Positions 1 through 6,649 of a stretch of DNA of 7,378 bases are shown here, piece by piece. Within the stretch, counting starts at the first letter, position 1, and each line of letters begins with the position of its first letter. Source of the stretch: Chloracidobacterium sp. UBA7659. GTDB lineage: Bacteria > Acidobacteriota > Blastocatellia > Pyrinomonadales > Pyrinomonadaceae. The translations under genes were made by a program, and so were the position numbers. The DNA is taken from assembly GCA_002483395.1 (NCBI GenBank), contig DLHV01000202.1, positions 34,491-41,868 on the forward strand. The letters are read 5' to 3'. Under the pieces are notes generated by a model that ran no database searches, was not told where the DNA came from, and worked only from the letters and a program-made list of their open reading frames with translations.

Positions 1-1245
1 TCGGATTCACAGCTTCCGCCCGCCGACACGCGTATTGTCCCGTCAAAATATCAAACGGTTTTGCCGAAGCTGGAATCGGACGTTAAAGGCGAGCCGACGA
101 TTCTGGCTGTCGACGGCGTTCACCATTTTCGATTCATCGGCATCGAATTCGGGCCGACGATCGAGGGGCTTTATGACATCATAAAGCTCGGCACCGGCCA
201 GGAAAAAAGCGTCGAAGACCTGCCGCATCATATCGAGTTCGACCGCGTCTACATTCACGGCAGCCCGACTCTCGGCCAGCGCCGCGGCATCGCCGCCAAC
301 GGCCGCAATATTAAGGTCGTAAACAGCTATATCTCCGATATCAAACGCAAGGGCGACGAAAGCCAGGGCATCGCCGCCTGGGCGACCGACGGTCCGATCG
401 AGATAGTCAACAACTACATAGAAGCCGCCGCCGAGAATATTCTCTTCGGCGGTGCCGACTCCATCCTGAAGCTCGTTCCAACCGATTGCATCGTCCGTTC
501 AAACCACCTCAACAAGCCCGTCGAATGGATGAAAACCGACTGGGTCGTCAAAAATATCTTCGAGATAAAGAACGGCAAGCGGATCAAGGTCGAAAACAAT
601 CTGATGACCAACAACTGGGGGATGGCGCAGGACGGCATGGCGATCCTTTTCACGACGCGTGCCGACAATGGCGACGCAACGATCATCGACGAGATCGAAT
701 TCACCGGCAACATTGTCCGCGGCTCGGGCGGCGGAATGAACATCCTTGGCGGCGAAGGCTCGGGCGGGCATCGGCTGACCATCCGCAACAACATTTTTGA
801 CGACATCGACGGCAAAAAATGGAACAGCGCCGGGCACTTCATGAAATCGACCGACTGGGACGGCCTGACCATCGAGAACAACACCATCATCCAAACCGGC
901 AACATCGCCAACGCCTACGGCAAACCGGTCCGTAATTTCACCTTTCGCAATAACATCGTGCTGGAAAACGAGTACGGCATAAAAGGCGACAACATGGGCT
1001 CCGGCCAACAGGCGATTTCCGCATTCTTCTCCGGCGGCTCCGTCACCGGCAACATCATCATCGGCGGCAGCTCCACACTTTATAAAGAGCCGAATATCTT
1101 CCTTGCCGCTTTAAGTCAGGTCGGGTTTGAAAATCCGGAAAATAGTGAATACAGGTTGAAGCCCAACAGCCCGTATCTGAAAATGGGCTTTGGCGGCAAA
1201 CGAATAGGAGCCGATCTGGATCCAAAACAAGTCGGCGGTAAATGA
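1..1245 (+). CDS. Right-handed parallel beta-helix repeat protein (5' partial)
   Basis: The frame is open from the first base to a TGA at 1243-1245, giving 414 residues with no start seen; the TTG at 61 is only an internal codon, because the frame continues upstream of it without a stop. The protein is a ladder of short beta-strand turns each ending in Asn plus a hydrophobic residue: VVNSYI (about residue 106), IVNNYI (135), VENNLM (197), FTGNIV (234), IRNNIF (261), IENNTI (291), FRNNIV (315) and VTGNII (348). This is the PbH1 pattern of pectate-lyase-like beta-helices, where the Asn residues stack inside the coil. The C-terminus (YRLKPNSPYLKMG...IGAD) is the usual ending of such secreted proteins. 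Members are often exported polysaccharide-binding or polysaccharide-cleaving proteins, but no catalytic residues can be assigned here. Third codon positions are strongly C/G, more so than in the kinase gene. The fold call is firm; the function is unknown. Confidence 0.85.
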   Translation, partial: SDSQLPPADTRIVPSKYQTVLPKLESDVKGEPTILAVDGVHHFRFIGIEFGPTIEGLYDIIKLGTGQEKSVEDLPHHIEFDRVYIHGSPTLGQRRGIAANGRNIKVVNSYISDIKRKGDESQGIAAWATDGPIEIVNNYIEAAAENILFGGADSILKLVPTDCIVRSNHLNKPVEWMKTDWVVKNIFEIKNGKRIKVENNLMTNNWGMAQDGMAILFTTRADNGDATIIDEIEFTGNIVRGSGGGMNILGGEGSGGHRLTIRNNIFDDIDGKKWNSAGHFMKSTDWDGLTIENNTIIQTGNIANAYGKPVRNFTFRNNIVLENEYGIKGDNMGSGQQAISAFFSGGSVTGNIIIGGSSTLYKEPNIFLAALSQVGFENPENSEYRLKPNSPYLKMGFGGKRIGADLDPKQVGGK

Positions 1246-1311
1246 ACCAGTTGAGTTGTTCGATTGCTTAAATGGCCGGAACGCCTTCTCGCGGGATGAA
1301 TTGAGGAACGG

Positions 1312-1388
1312 TGGTACACCCGGCATGATTCGAACATGCGACCCCTTGATTCGTAGTCAAGTACTCTATCCAGCTGAGCTACGGGTGC
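1312..1388 (-). tRNA. tRNA-Arg (anticodon ACG)
   Basis: Read on the minus strand, a full cloverleaf folds from 1388 down to 1315, with CCA encoded at 1314-1312. The acceptor arm GCACCCG pairs with CGGGTGT (7 bp, first pair G-U). The D arm is GCTC/GAGT with an AGCTGGATA loop. The anticodon arm CTTGA/TCAAG closes the loop CTACGAA, giving anticodon ACG. The variable loop is GGGTC, and the T arm GCATG/CATGC closes the loop TTCGAAT. The discriminator base is A, and an A in the D loop fits the A20 identity element of bacterial tRNA-Arg. ACG is normally deaminated to ICG and reads CGU, CGC and CGA. The body is 74 nt, or 77 with CCA. It lies downstream of the VWA gene on the same strand and converges on the beta-helix gene. 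Confidence 0.97.
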
Positions 1389-1403
1389 CCAAAGCGAACT
1401 TCT

Positions 1404-1433
1404 AGCCTACAAAAGCAATACGGACGGTGTCAA
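1404..1433 (-). promoter_or_regulatory. Candidate sigma70 promoter for tRNA-Arg
   Basis: On the minus strand a perfect -35 box TTGACA (1433-1428) is followed after 18 bases by TAGGCT (1409-1404), a weak -10 box matching three of six consensus bases. Fifteen bases separate the -10 box from the first tRNA base at 1388, so a start about seven bases after the -10 box would leave a leader of about eight bases. The -35 box begins only seven bases past the VWA stop codon. The perfect -35 box and the placement are the support; the -10 box is the weak point. Confidence 0.5.
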
Positions 1434-1439
1434 GCCGCC

Positions 1440-2435
1440 TTATCTCGCAAAATAGCCCTGCCGCGAGCGTGATATCAGGTCTGGATTGGAGACCTCGACA
1501 CGGATTGCCCGCCATTTGCCGTCGCGTTTGCTGTTGGGTGGTTGGTATTCGAGGGTATAAAGAGTCCGAAGATCGGCTGCCACCATTGCGTACAACGTCG
1601 CCATCTGATCGAGCCTTTCTATGGCGTTCAGCGTGCCGCCGGTGCGGTCCGCGACAAGTTTCAGCCTCGCTCGTGCCGCTTTGAACATGGCAATCTGGGC
1701 CGGAGTCGGATCGGCAAGCCGCGCCGGATCGCCGGTCGGAAGCGCAAGCGGGTAGATAGTTACACCCTGGGCATCCGAACGGTTAAGGATGCGGTTTAGT
1801 ATTTCGCTCGTTTCCGGCTTAATGGCCGTCGGGATTTGGGTGTCGCTCAAACCGGACAGGAGTTTCCGGTCTATATCCCGCATGTCGGTATCAACGCCGT
1901 CTGTCAGCACGACTATGGCCTTTCGGCGACTGCTCTCTTTTGACAGCTTCTCAAGGGCAAATAGCAAGGCTTTATACAGGTCAGTATCGCCGCTACCGTT
2001 GGCCACCGAGATAGAGTGGGCTGCCGCGGCGCGGTTTGTCGTAAAATCGTTCAGCAGATTGACTTTGCTGTAAAATTCGACGACCGCGACCCGATCCTCA
2101 GGCCCGAGGGCGTCAAGAAATCGTGCCGCCGAAAGCTGTATATTCTGCCTGAAACTTTTTGTCGAACCGCTCATGTCCAACATCATTACGACGCTGAATG
2201 GAGCCGAGGTGTATTCGAATCGCGAGATTTCCTGTTTCACGCCGTCTTCAAAGACCGAAAAATTACTCCTTTCGAGGCTTGTGATCGGGTGGCCACGCTG
2301 ATCGACAACGCCGATGTTCACGCGAACGATAGCCGAATCAACCTTTATCGGATCGTCAACCTGGGCGCGTACGCTTAACGATCCAAATAAAAGGAACAAA
2401 AACACGAGGGGCTTCACCGACGGCATTTTGAGCAT
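1440..2435 (-). CDS. Secreted VWA-domain protein, acidobacterial VWFA-related family
   Basis: This 331-residue protein starts at the ATG at 2435 and ends in TAA at 1440-1442. Residues 1-24 form a signal peptide: a Lys-containing start, a hydrophobic core PLVFLFLLFGSLS, and a cleavage site VRA|Q. A beta-rich segment follows (VRVNIGVVDQRGHPITSL...FSVFEDGVKQEI), then the von Willebrand A domain from about residue 80. The metal-ion site is complete: DMSGS (D87, S89, S91), T151 in GDTDLY and D179 in LTDGVD. The end (YTLEYQPPN..DGKWRAIRVEV...RSRQGYFA) is typical of the family described as the VWFA-related Acidobacterial domain (TIGR03436). VWA domains bind protein ligands through the metal; the ligand here is unknown, and the protein should act in the periplasm or outside the cell. 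An in-frame TTG at 2450 and an ATG at 2426 are alternative starts; none has a clear Shine-Dalgarno site, and 2435 gives a compact signal peptide. It appears to be a single-gene unit. Confidence 0.9.
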   Translation of the reverse strand: MLKMPSVKPLVFLFLLFGSLSVRAQVDDPIKVDSAIVRVNIGVVDQRGHPITSLERSNFSVFEDGVKQEISRFEYTSAPFSVVMMLDMSGSTKSFRQNIQLSAARFLDALGPEDRVAVVEFYSKVNLLNDFTTNRAAAAHSISVANGSGDTDLYKALLFALEKLSKESSRRKAIVVLTDGVDTDMRDIDRKLLSGLSDTQIPTAIKPETSEILNRILNRSDAQGVTIYPLALPTGDPARLADPTPAQIAMFKAARARLKLVADRTGGTLNAIERLDQMATLYAMVAADLRTLYTLEYQPPNSKRDGKWRAIRVEVSNPDLISRSRQGYFAR

Positions 2436-2503
2436 AATGAATTCTAACAATCAGACGCAATTTCGTGAAACGCAGTTGCACGGCCTATGGTTTCATATTC
2501 CTC

Positions 2504-2532
2504 TTAACATTGTATGAGTTTTGGTCTATAAT
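2504..2532 (+). promoter_or_regulatory. Strong candidate sigma70 promoter for the zinc-motif membrane protein
   Basis: TTAACA (2504-2509, five of six consensus bases) and TATAAT (2527-2532, perfect) are separated by 17 bases, the optimal spacing. A start around 2539 would give a 5' leader of about 75 bases before the ATG at 2614. It is the best promoter match in the window and points at the rightward gene. Confidence 0.7.
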
Positions 2533-2535
2533 CAA
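2509..2535 (-). promoter_or_regulatory. Candidate divergent promoter for the VWA gene
   Basis: On the minus strand TTGATT (2535-2530) and TACAAT (2514-2509, five of six bases of the -10 consensus) lie 15 bases apart, shorter than ideal. Transcription from here would give a leader of roughly 65-70 bases before the ATG at 2435. Its boxes overlap those of the rightward promoter, so the two could not be occupied at once. The good -10 box supports it; the short spacer weakens it. Confidence 0.35.
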
Positions 2536-2613
2536 CTGTTCACTCGTGTTGTTAGTGTTTTGAGTAAGTTCCTGTTTTACAAATGTGATTCCGGCCGCGG
2601 AAATTGATAGACA

Positions 2614-3171
2614 ATGTTCTATAAGCCGAAGTTTTGCTGCAATTGCGGCGAGAAGATAGAAAGGATCGATTGGAGCGTGCGAACCAGTCGGCGTTTTTGC
2701 GATGTTTGTGCGATCGAACAGCAAGGATACGAACTGGCACCGAGGGTGATCATTGGAGCCGCACTGTTATTTGGGACCTTTGGCATAGGCAGCCATTTTT
2801 ACGAGAGAAGCCCTGATTTATCTCGGACCGGATCGAGTACCATTGGTTCTTCGAGCTTAAAGCGATCCCTTGTTGATGAATCGAATCGGCAGCCGACTCA
2901 TCCAGACCCTCGAAATTTCGGTTTAGAAATTGGGAAGAGTGAAACACAGGTGGTCGTGCCTTCTTCGCCCGACGGACCGGCGGTTGCGGCTTCTAAAGAG
3001 CAACCTAAGATTCGAAAGGTTGCATCAGATGAGCCGGTATATTTTTGCGGAGCGATGACAAAGAAAGGGAAACCGTGCTCGCGCCGGGTCAAATCTTCCA
3101 ATGAACGGTGCTGGCAGCATGCCGGACAGCCGTCAGCAGTGTCCGCGCGCAGGGGAGCGGACGTTTTTTGA
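2614..3171 (+). CDS. Single-pass membrane protein with N- and C-terminal Cys/His clusters
   Basis: This 185-residue protein has three parts. Residues 1-42 carry a zinc-ribbon-like cluster: C8/C9 and C11, then C29-x2-C32. Residues about 43-62 (VIIGAALLFGTFGIGSHF) form one membrane segment. A polar Ser/Pro-rich linker of about 80 residues follows, then a compact cluster C145-x3-T149-x2-G152-x2-C155-x10-C166-x2-H169. That last pattern recurs in small proteins of bacteria and phages and resembles a Pfam domain of unknown function; three Cys and one His could hold one metal ion. No catalytic motif is visible. The positive balance before the membrane segment suggests the N-terminus is cytoplasmic, which would put the second cluster outside; this is an inference. 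The start is the first ATG after a near-consensus promoter, with no obvious Shine-Dalgarno site. The kinase gene begins 109 bases downstream on the same strand. The function is unknown. Confidence 0.8.
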   Translation: MFYKPKFCCNCGEKIERIDWSVRTSRRFCDVCAIEQQGYELAPRVIIGAALLFGTFGIGSHFYERSPDLSRTGSSTIGSSSLKRSLVDESNRQPTHPDPRNFGLEIGKSETQVVVPSSPDGPAVAASKEQPKIRKVASDEPVYFCGAMTKKGKPCSRRVKSSNERCWQHAGQPSAVSARRGADVF

Positions 3172-3208
3172 AGGGATGAATGTTCCGTCACCAGATCATG
3201 ATTGAGAA

Positions 3209-3237
3209 TTGACGAAAGTATTTAGACGTTTTCAGAT
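3209..3237 (+). promoter_or_regulatory. Weak candidate promoter for the kinase-TPR operon
   Basis: In the 109-base gap before the kinase, TTGACG (3209-3214, five of six bases) is followed after 17 bases by TCAGAT (3232-3237, three of six). A start near 3244 would give a leader of about 35 bases. No terminator separates the upstream gene, so read-through from the 2504 promoter is an equally good explanation of expression. Confidence 0.3.
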
Positions 3238-3280
3238 TTACAAACGTATTTATTTCTAACTCGCGGCAACCCGAAACTTG

Positions 3281-5230
3281 ATGAAACCTTTAGCTCAAAA
3301 CACGTTGATCCAAAATCGCTATCTTATCGTCCACCTTATCGGCAAAGGTGGGATGGGCGAAGTCTATTTGGCCGTTGATCAAAGGTTAGGTAGTGCTGTT
3401 GCGCTCAAAAGGACGTTTTTTGCGGGTGATGCGATGCTGGGGAATGCGTTCGAACGCGAAGCAAGGACCTTGGCGCGTATGCGGCATCCGGTTTTGCCAA
3501 AGGTCAGCGACCATTTCGGGGAAAACGATGAACAATATCTCGTCATGGAGCATATCTCAGGCGACGATCTTGCTAAGCGTCTCGAGATTGCCCAGAAACC
3601 GTTTCCGGTTAGCTGGGTGCTTTTCTGGGCAGATCAGCTTCTGGACGCTCTTTCGTATCTTCACACGCACGAGCCACCCATCATTCACAGGGACATCAAA
3701 CCCCAAAATCTGAAACTAACCGACGAGAATCATATTATCCTGTTGGATTTTGGCTTATCCAAAACGTCCACCGGGCAGACAAATATCTCGCAATCCGGCA
3801 GTAGCGGCAGCGTCGTTGGATACACGCCGCATTACGCTCCGATGGAGCAGATACGGGGTATCGGGACAAGCCCTCGCAGCGACATATATTCGCTTTCCGC
3901 TACGCTTTATCAACTGATGACCAATACGGTTCCGGCCGACGCCCTTTCCCGGGCAGATTCGATGCTCAATGAGATGCCGGATCCGATCGAGCCACCATTC
4001 GTAGTGAATCCCGAGATTCCGAAAAGTGTTTCGGATGTAATTCTCAAGGGCATGGAGGTGAGCCAGGAAAGACGATTTGCCGACGCTCGCGAAATGCAGA
4101 AAGTGCTTCGAAAAGCCTTTAACGAAATGCAGCAGGCGACAATGGCAAAAACAGTTGCATTCAGTGTTAATGACGACAGTTCCAGTGCCATCGACCAGCC
4201 GGTTGCGGGGCTGGCGGCCGAAAAAGCCGGTCAGGTCGGTCCGGCTGGCCAGACACCGCACGAGCCGGAAACATCGCCGGCTTCGCAAACAGGTTTGCCC
4301 GGCGGCGGTGATGAAATGCAAGTGGATCTGGAAGCGACATTTAAATATGATCCAGCACCTTCGGAAACCTCGACCAGGCAAGCGGATGTTAAGACCGAGG
4401 TTTTTCTTGCGGGCGGCAAGTCGCTTCCGCTTCCGGAAAAACAGAGTTATGAGCCGGCTATGCCGCCTGCTGGTGACGTGCCGTCGGCTCCCGTCGACGA
4501 TTTTTCCGATATGAAAGACTTAGCGTCAGGCGAATCGACAGCTGAGCCAGCCGGCTACTCACCAGACGCAACCGCTCCATTCATTTCGGTAGGCGGCGAA
4601 ACAAGTGATTCCTATCAAGGTGCCAGGGCTGATTCGCTGTCTTCCGGTAGCGCGGAATCTGACGGTGGGGCGTTTGCGACCTCCGCCTCGGTGCCGTACT
4701 TCGAAACACCGGAATCGGAGGCCGAAGATCGCCCGGAACCAGATCGATACGTTAACAAGCCGCCAGCCGCCGTGGTGACCGGTAAAAAATCTTCTAAAAA
4801 GGTGCTCGCCGTAGTGGGTGGACTTTTTGCTCTTTTGCTTCTTGGCGTTATCGTTGCCGGGGGCGTCTGGGCGTACGTGAATTTTAGTTCCGCTCAAACG
4901 GATGTCGATCCGACTCCGTCTGCTTCGCCGGAAAGGACACAGGAAGAACTGCCGACTCCGGAACCGACGCTGGATACTGTCTTTAGTTCAAACAGTTCTG
5001 ACGGTCTTGATTCGGGTAATTCCAATTCGAATTCGAATGTCGACGGCGACGATCTAACGGTTCTGCCGACTCCGGAGCCGACACCGGTTACCGGCCCTAC
5101 CACCACAACTACGCGGCCTACGCCGCAGACGGTTCCGAAGGCAACACCGACACGGGTTCTACCGCCGAAAGATAAGCCTACGCCGCAGCCGAGAAGGACG
5201 CCCGTCGCAAGGCCGACAGTTCTTCAATGA
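3281..5230 (+). CDS. Transmembrane Hanks-type Ser/Thr protein kinase (PknB-like)
   Basis: This 649-residue protein transfers phosphate from ATP to Ser/Thr of target proteins. The kinase domain spans about residues 14-270 and has every key element: glycine loop GKGGMGEVY (21-29), ATP-binding K43 in VALK, E60 of helix C, HRDIKPQN (136-143) with catalytic D138 and N143, DFG (156-158), YAPMEQ in the activation segment (185-190), and D201 in SDIYSL. A low-complexity linker of about 230 residues, rich in Pro, Ser, Ala and Glu, follows. One membrane helix (about 508-533, VLAVVGGLFALLLLGVIVAG) is preceded by KKSSKK, so the kinase is cytoplasmic. The outer tail (534-649) is Pro/Thr-rich with PTPEPT repeats and an SNSNSN run, and carries no PASTA or other sensor domain that I can recognise. 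The ATG at 3281 is preferred over the adjacent TTG at 3278; the Shine-Dalgarno site is weak. It is followed after 17 bases by the TPR gene, probably in one operon. The substrates are unknown. Confidence 0.95.
   Translation: MKPLAQNTLIQNRYLIVHLIGKGGMGEVYLAVDQRLGSAVALKRTFFAGDAMLGNAFEREARTLARMRHPVLPKVSDHFGENDEQYLVMEHISGDDLAKRLEIAQKPFPVSWVLFWADQLLDALSYLHTHEPPIIHRDIKPQNLKLTDENHIILLDFGLSKTSTGQTNISQSGSSGSVVGYTPHYAPMEQIRGIGTSPRSDIYSLSATLYQLMTNTVPADALSRADSMLNEMPDPIEPPFVVNPEIPKSVSDVILKGMEVSQERRFADAREMQKVLRKAFNEMQQATMAKTVAFSVNDDSSSAIDQPVAGLAAEKAGQVGPAGQTPHEPETSPASQTGLPGGGDEMQVDLEATFKYDPAPSETSTRQADVKTEVFLAGGKSLPLPEKQSYEPAMPPAGDVPSAPVDDFSDMKDLASGESTAEPAGYSPDATAPFISVGGETSDSYQGARADSLSSGSAESDGGAFATSASVPYFETPESEAEDRPEPDRYVNKPPAAVVTGKKSSKKVLAVVGGLFALLLLGVIVAGGVWAYVNFSSAQTDVDPTPSASPERTQEELPTPEPTLDTVFSSNSSDGLDSGNSNSNSNVDGDDLTVLPTPEPTPVTGPTTTTTRPTPQTVPKATPTRVLPPKDKPTPQPRRTPVARPTVLQ
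4949..5082 (+). repeat. Two near-identical LPTPEPT-coding direct repeats in the kinase tail
   Basis: The 20-base blocks at 4949-4968 and 5063-5082 differ at one base only (a silent GAA/GAG change) and both encode LPTPEPT plus flanking bases. They lie 114 bases (38 codons) apart, in frame. A second pair, CCTACGCCGCAG (TPQ context), occurs near 5118 and 5178. This suggests the Pro/Thr tail grew by small in-frame duplications. Confidence 0.7.
5018..5038 (+). repeat. Hexanucleotide tandem repeat coding for (Asn-Ser)n
   Basis: Three 6-base units, AATTCC then AATTCG twice, plus a half unit, run in frame within the outer tail of the kinase and encode alternating Asn and Ser. Such a short in-frame array can change length by slippage without breaking the reading frame. 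Confidence 0.75.
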
Positions 5231-5232
5231 TC

Positions 5233-5237
5233 AGGAG
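5233..5237 (+). promoter_or_regulatory. Ribosome binding site fixing the TPR protein start
   Basis: AGGAG lies ten bases before the ATG at 5248. An upstream in-frame ATG at 5227 overlaps the kinase stop (ATGA), but this site lies downstream of it and cannot serve it. The site therefore favours 5248, which also starts a standard signal peptide. Confidence 0.75.
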
Positions 5238-5247
5238 AATTTGTAAG

Positions 5248-6642
5248 ATGAAGAATCAAATTTTTGCAAAACTTTCGGTAGTCGTATTGTTGTTGTCCGG
5301 ACTTTCCATGTTGGCCATACAGGTCGACGCACAACCCAAAAAGGACCGAAAACGTGCTGAGCAGCTTGTAAGGAGCGCGGAGAAGGCTTACCTGCAGAAG
5401 AATTTCCGGGTTGCTGTCGATGATTATTCAGCGGCTGACAAAATTGTCCAGATAACTCCGCAATCCCGCTATAAAAAGGCGTTTGCTCATTATTACCTCA
5501 AGGAGATAGATCTCGCGATCGCGGAATTTGAGATGGCCCTGACGAAAGGCTATAAACCGCCGGTGGAAATCTACAAGGTTCGATGGCAACTTCACAGCGA
5601 GAAGAAAAACTACGATGCCGCTGCCGAAGACATTCAGCGGGTCTTGAAGGCGGAGCCGAATAATACCGACTTTATCTTAGCACTTGCGGATGTAAGCATG
5701 GCGAAAGGAGCGTATCAGGAGGCGGCGGATGCGTACCAAAAAGCGATCTTAAGATCTCCGAACAACGGAAACCTATTTTACCAGTTAGCCTTAGCGAGAT
5801 CTAAGCTGGGCGACTTCGCCGGTCAGGCGTCAGCCGCCGAGGAAGCGGTGAAAAAGAATACTCAGTATCTGGCGCAGTCGTATGTTCTTATCGCCGATGC
5901 GCGTGTGGTGCAAAAACGATATCCCGAGGCGATCGCCGCATATGAGCGGGCATTGAAATCCAAACCGGATCTCGACGGGGCCCACCTTAATCTTGCTGAT
6001 CTCTATCGCCGCGAAAATCGAATCAATGACGCGATAGAAATTTCGAAGGCTGGCCTCCGCGAGTTTCCAAAAAACGGAAAGATATTTACGGATATAACCT
6101 GGTACTACAGTCTTGCCGGAAGGACCGAGGATGCAATTGAGGCTGGCCGTGCTGCGACCCGATTACTTCCGCAGGAGCCGCTGGGCTATACAAACCTCTG
6201 CCGGGCTTATAACGAAGGGGGCAAGCCGGAAATGGCTATCACGACCTGTAACACCGCCCTGCGCCTTAACCCTAATGACGGGGAAACGAATTTCTATCTC
6301 GGGCGGGCTTATGCACTACTGCAAAAACCACTTGAGGCCGATAAATACTACAAGCGTGCCGTCACGGGGTTGATCGAATTTACAAAAAATTACCCTGATT
6401 ACTCGGATGGCTTTTACCTTTTGGGCAACGCATACGCCGAAGACGGTCAAAGTGCGAAGGCAATCGAGGCCTACAGGAAGTGTCTGGAACTAAGTCCGCG
6501 TTTTGCGAAGGCCCAGTTTAATATTGGAATTATCCAAATAGGTCAGAAGAACAAAGCGGGGGCAATAGAACAATACAACAGCCTTTTGAACACAGATAAA
6601 GTTTTGGCTGGTAAACTCAAGGCGGAGATCGACAAGCTTTAA
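5248..6642 (+). CDS. Exported protein with about twelve TPR repeats
   Basis: This protein has 464 residues from the ATG at 5248. Residues 1-28 form a signal peptide: MKNQIFAK, a hydrophobic core LSVVVLLLSGLSMLAI, and the cleavage site VDA|Q. There is no lipobox Cys, so it should be a soluble periplasmic or secreted protein. From about residue 36 to near the end it is a run of about twelve 34-residue tetratricopeptide repeats; clear ones include LALADVSMAKGAYQEAADAY, AIAAYERALKSKPD, LGRAYALLQKPLEADKYYKR and LLGNAYAEDGQSAKAIEAYR. The tenth repeat has a longer gap (GLIEFTKNYPDYS). TPR arrays make a curved groove that binds peptides or partner proteins and have no enzyme activity. The gene begins 17 bases after the Ser/Thr kinase stop with a good Shine-Dalgarno site, so the two are very likely co-transcribed. 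A partner role with the outer tail of the kinase is possible but inferred. Starting at 5227 would add seven residues (MIRRICK). Confidence 0.9.
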   Translation: MKNQIFAKLSVVVLLLSGLSMLAIQVDAQPKKDRKRAEQLVRSAEKAYLQKNFRVAVDDYSAADKIVQITPQSRYKKAFAHYYLKEIDLAIAEFEMALTKGYKPPVEIYKVRWQLHSEKKNYDAAAEDIQRVLKAEPNNTDFILALADVSMAKGAYQEAADAYQKAILRSPNNGNLFYQLALARSKLGDFAGQASAAEEAVKKNTQYLAQSYVLIADARVVQKRYPEAIAAYERALKSKPDLDGAHLNLADLYRRENRINDAIEISKAGLREFPKNGKIFTDITWYYSLAGRTEDAIEAGRAATRLLPQEPLGYTNLCRAYNEGGKPEMAITTCNTALRLNPNDGETNFYLGRAYALLQKPLEADKYYKRAVTGLIEFTKNYPDYSDGFYLLGNAYAEDGQSAKAIEAYRKCLELSPRFAKAQFNIGIIQIGQKNKAGAIEQYNSLLNTDKVLAGKLKAEIDKL

Positions 6643-6649
6643 GACTGCA

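Noticed and set aside
414..1008. Long open frames on the minus strand opposite the beta-helix gene
   Set aside because: The forward frame has clear beta-helix repeats and a regular codon pattern; the reverse frames show no domain and are explained by the strong third-position C/G bias.
1250..1390. Integration site of a mobile element at the tRNA-Arg 3' end
   Set aside because: No second copy of the tRNA 3' end, no integrase and no inverted repeats are visible in the window.
2436..2450. TTG at 2450 as the start of the VWA protein
   Set aside because: It would put five extra residues before a complete signal peptide, and there is no Shine-Dalgarno site before it; the ATG at 2435 is simpler.
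2485..2740. Small minus-strand open frames across the start of the zinc-motif gene
   Set aside because: They overlap the rightward gene and its promoter, have no domain, and the zinc-motif protein has much stronger motif support.
3755..4381. A 208-codon open frame opposite the kinase gene
   Set aside because: It lies wholly within the kinase coding region, carries no recognisable domain, and its Cys/Arg-rich composition is typical of a shadow frame.
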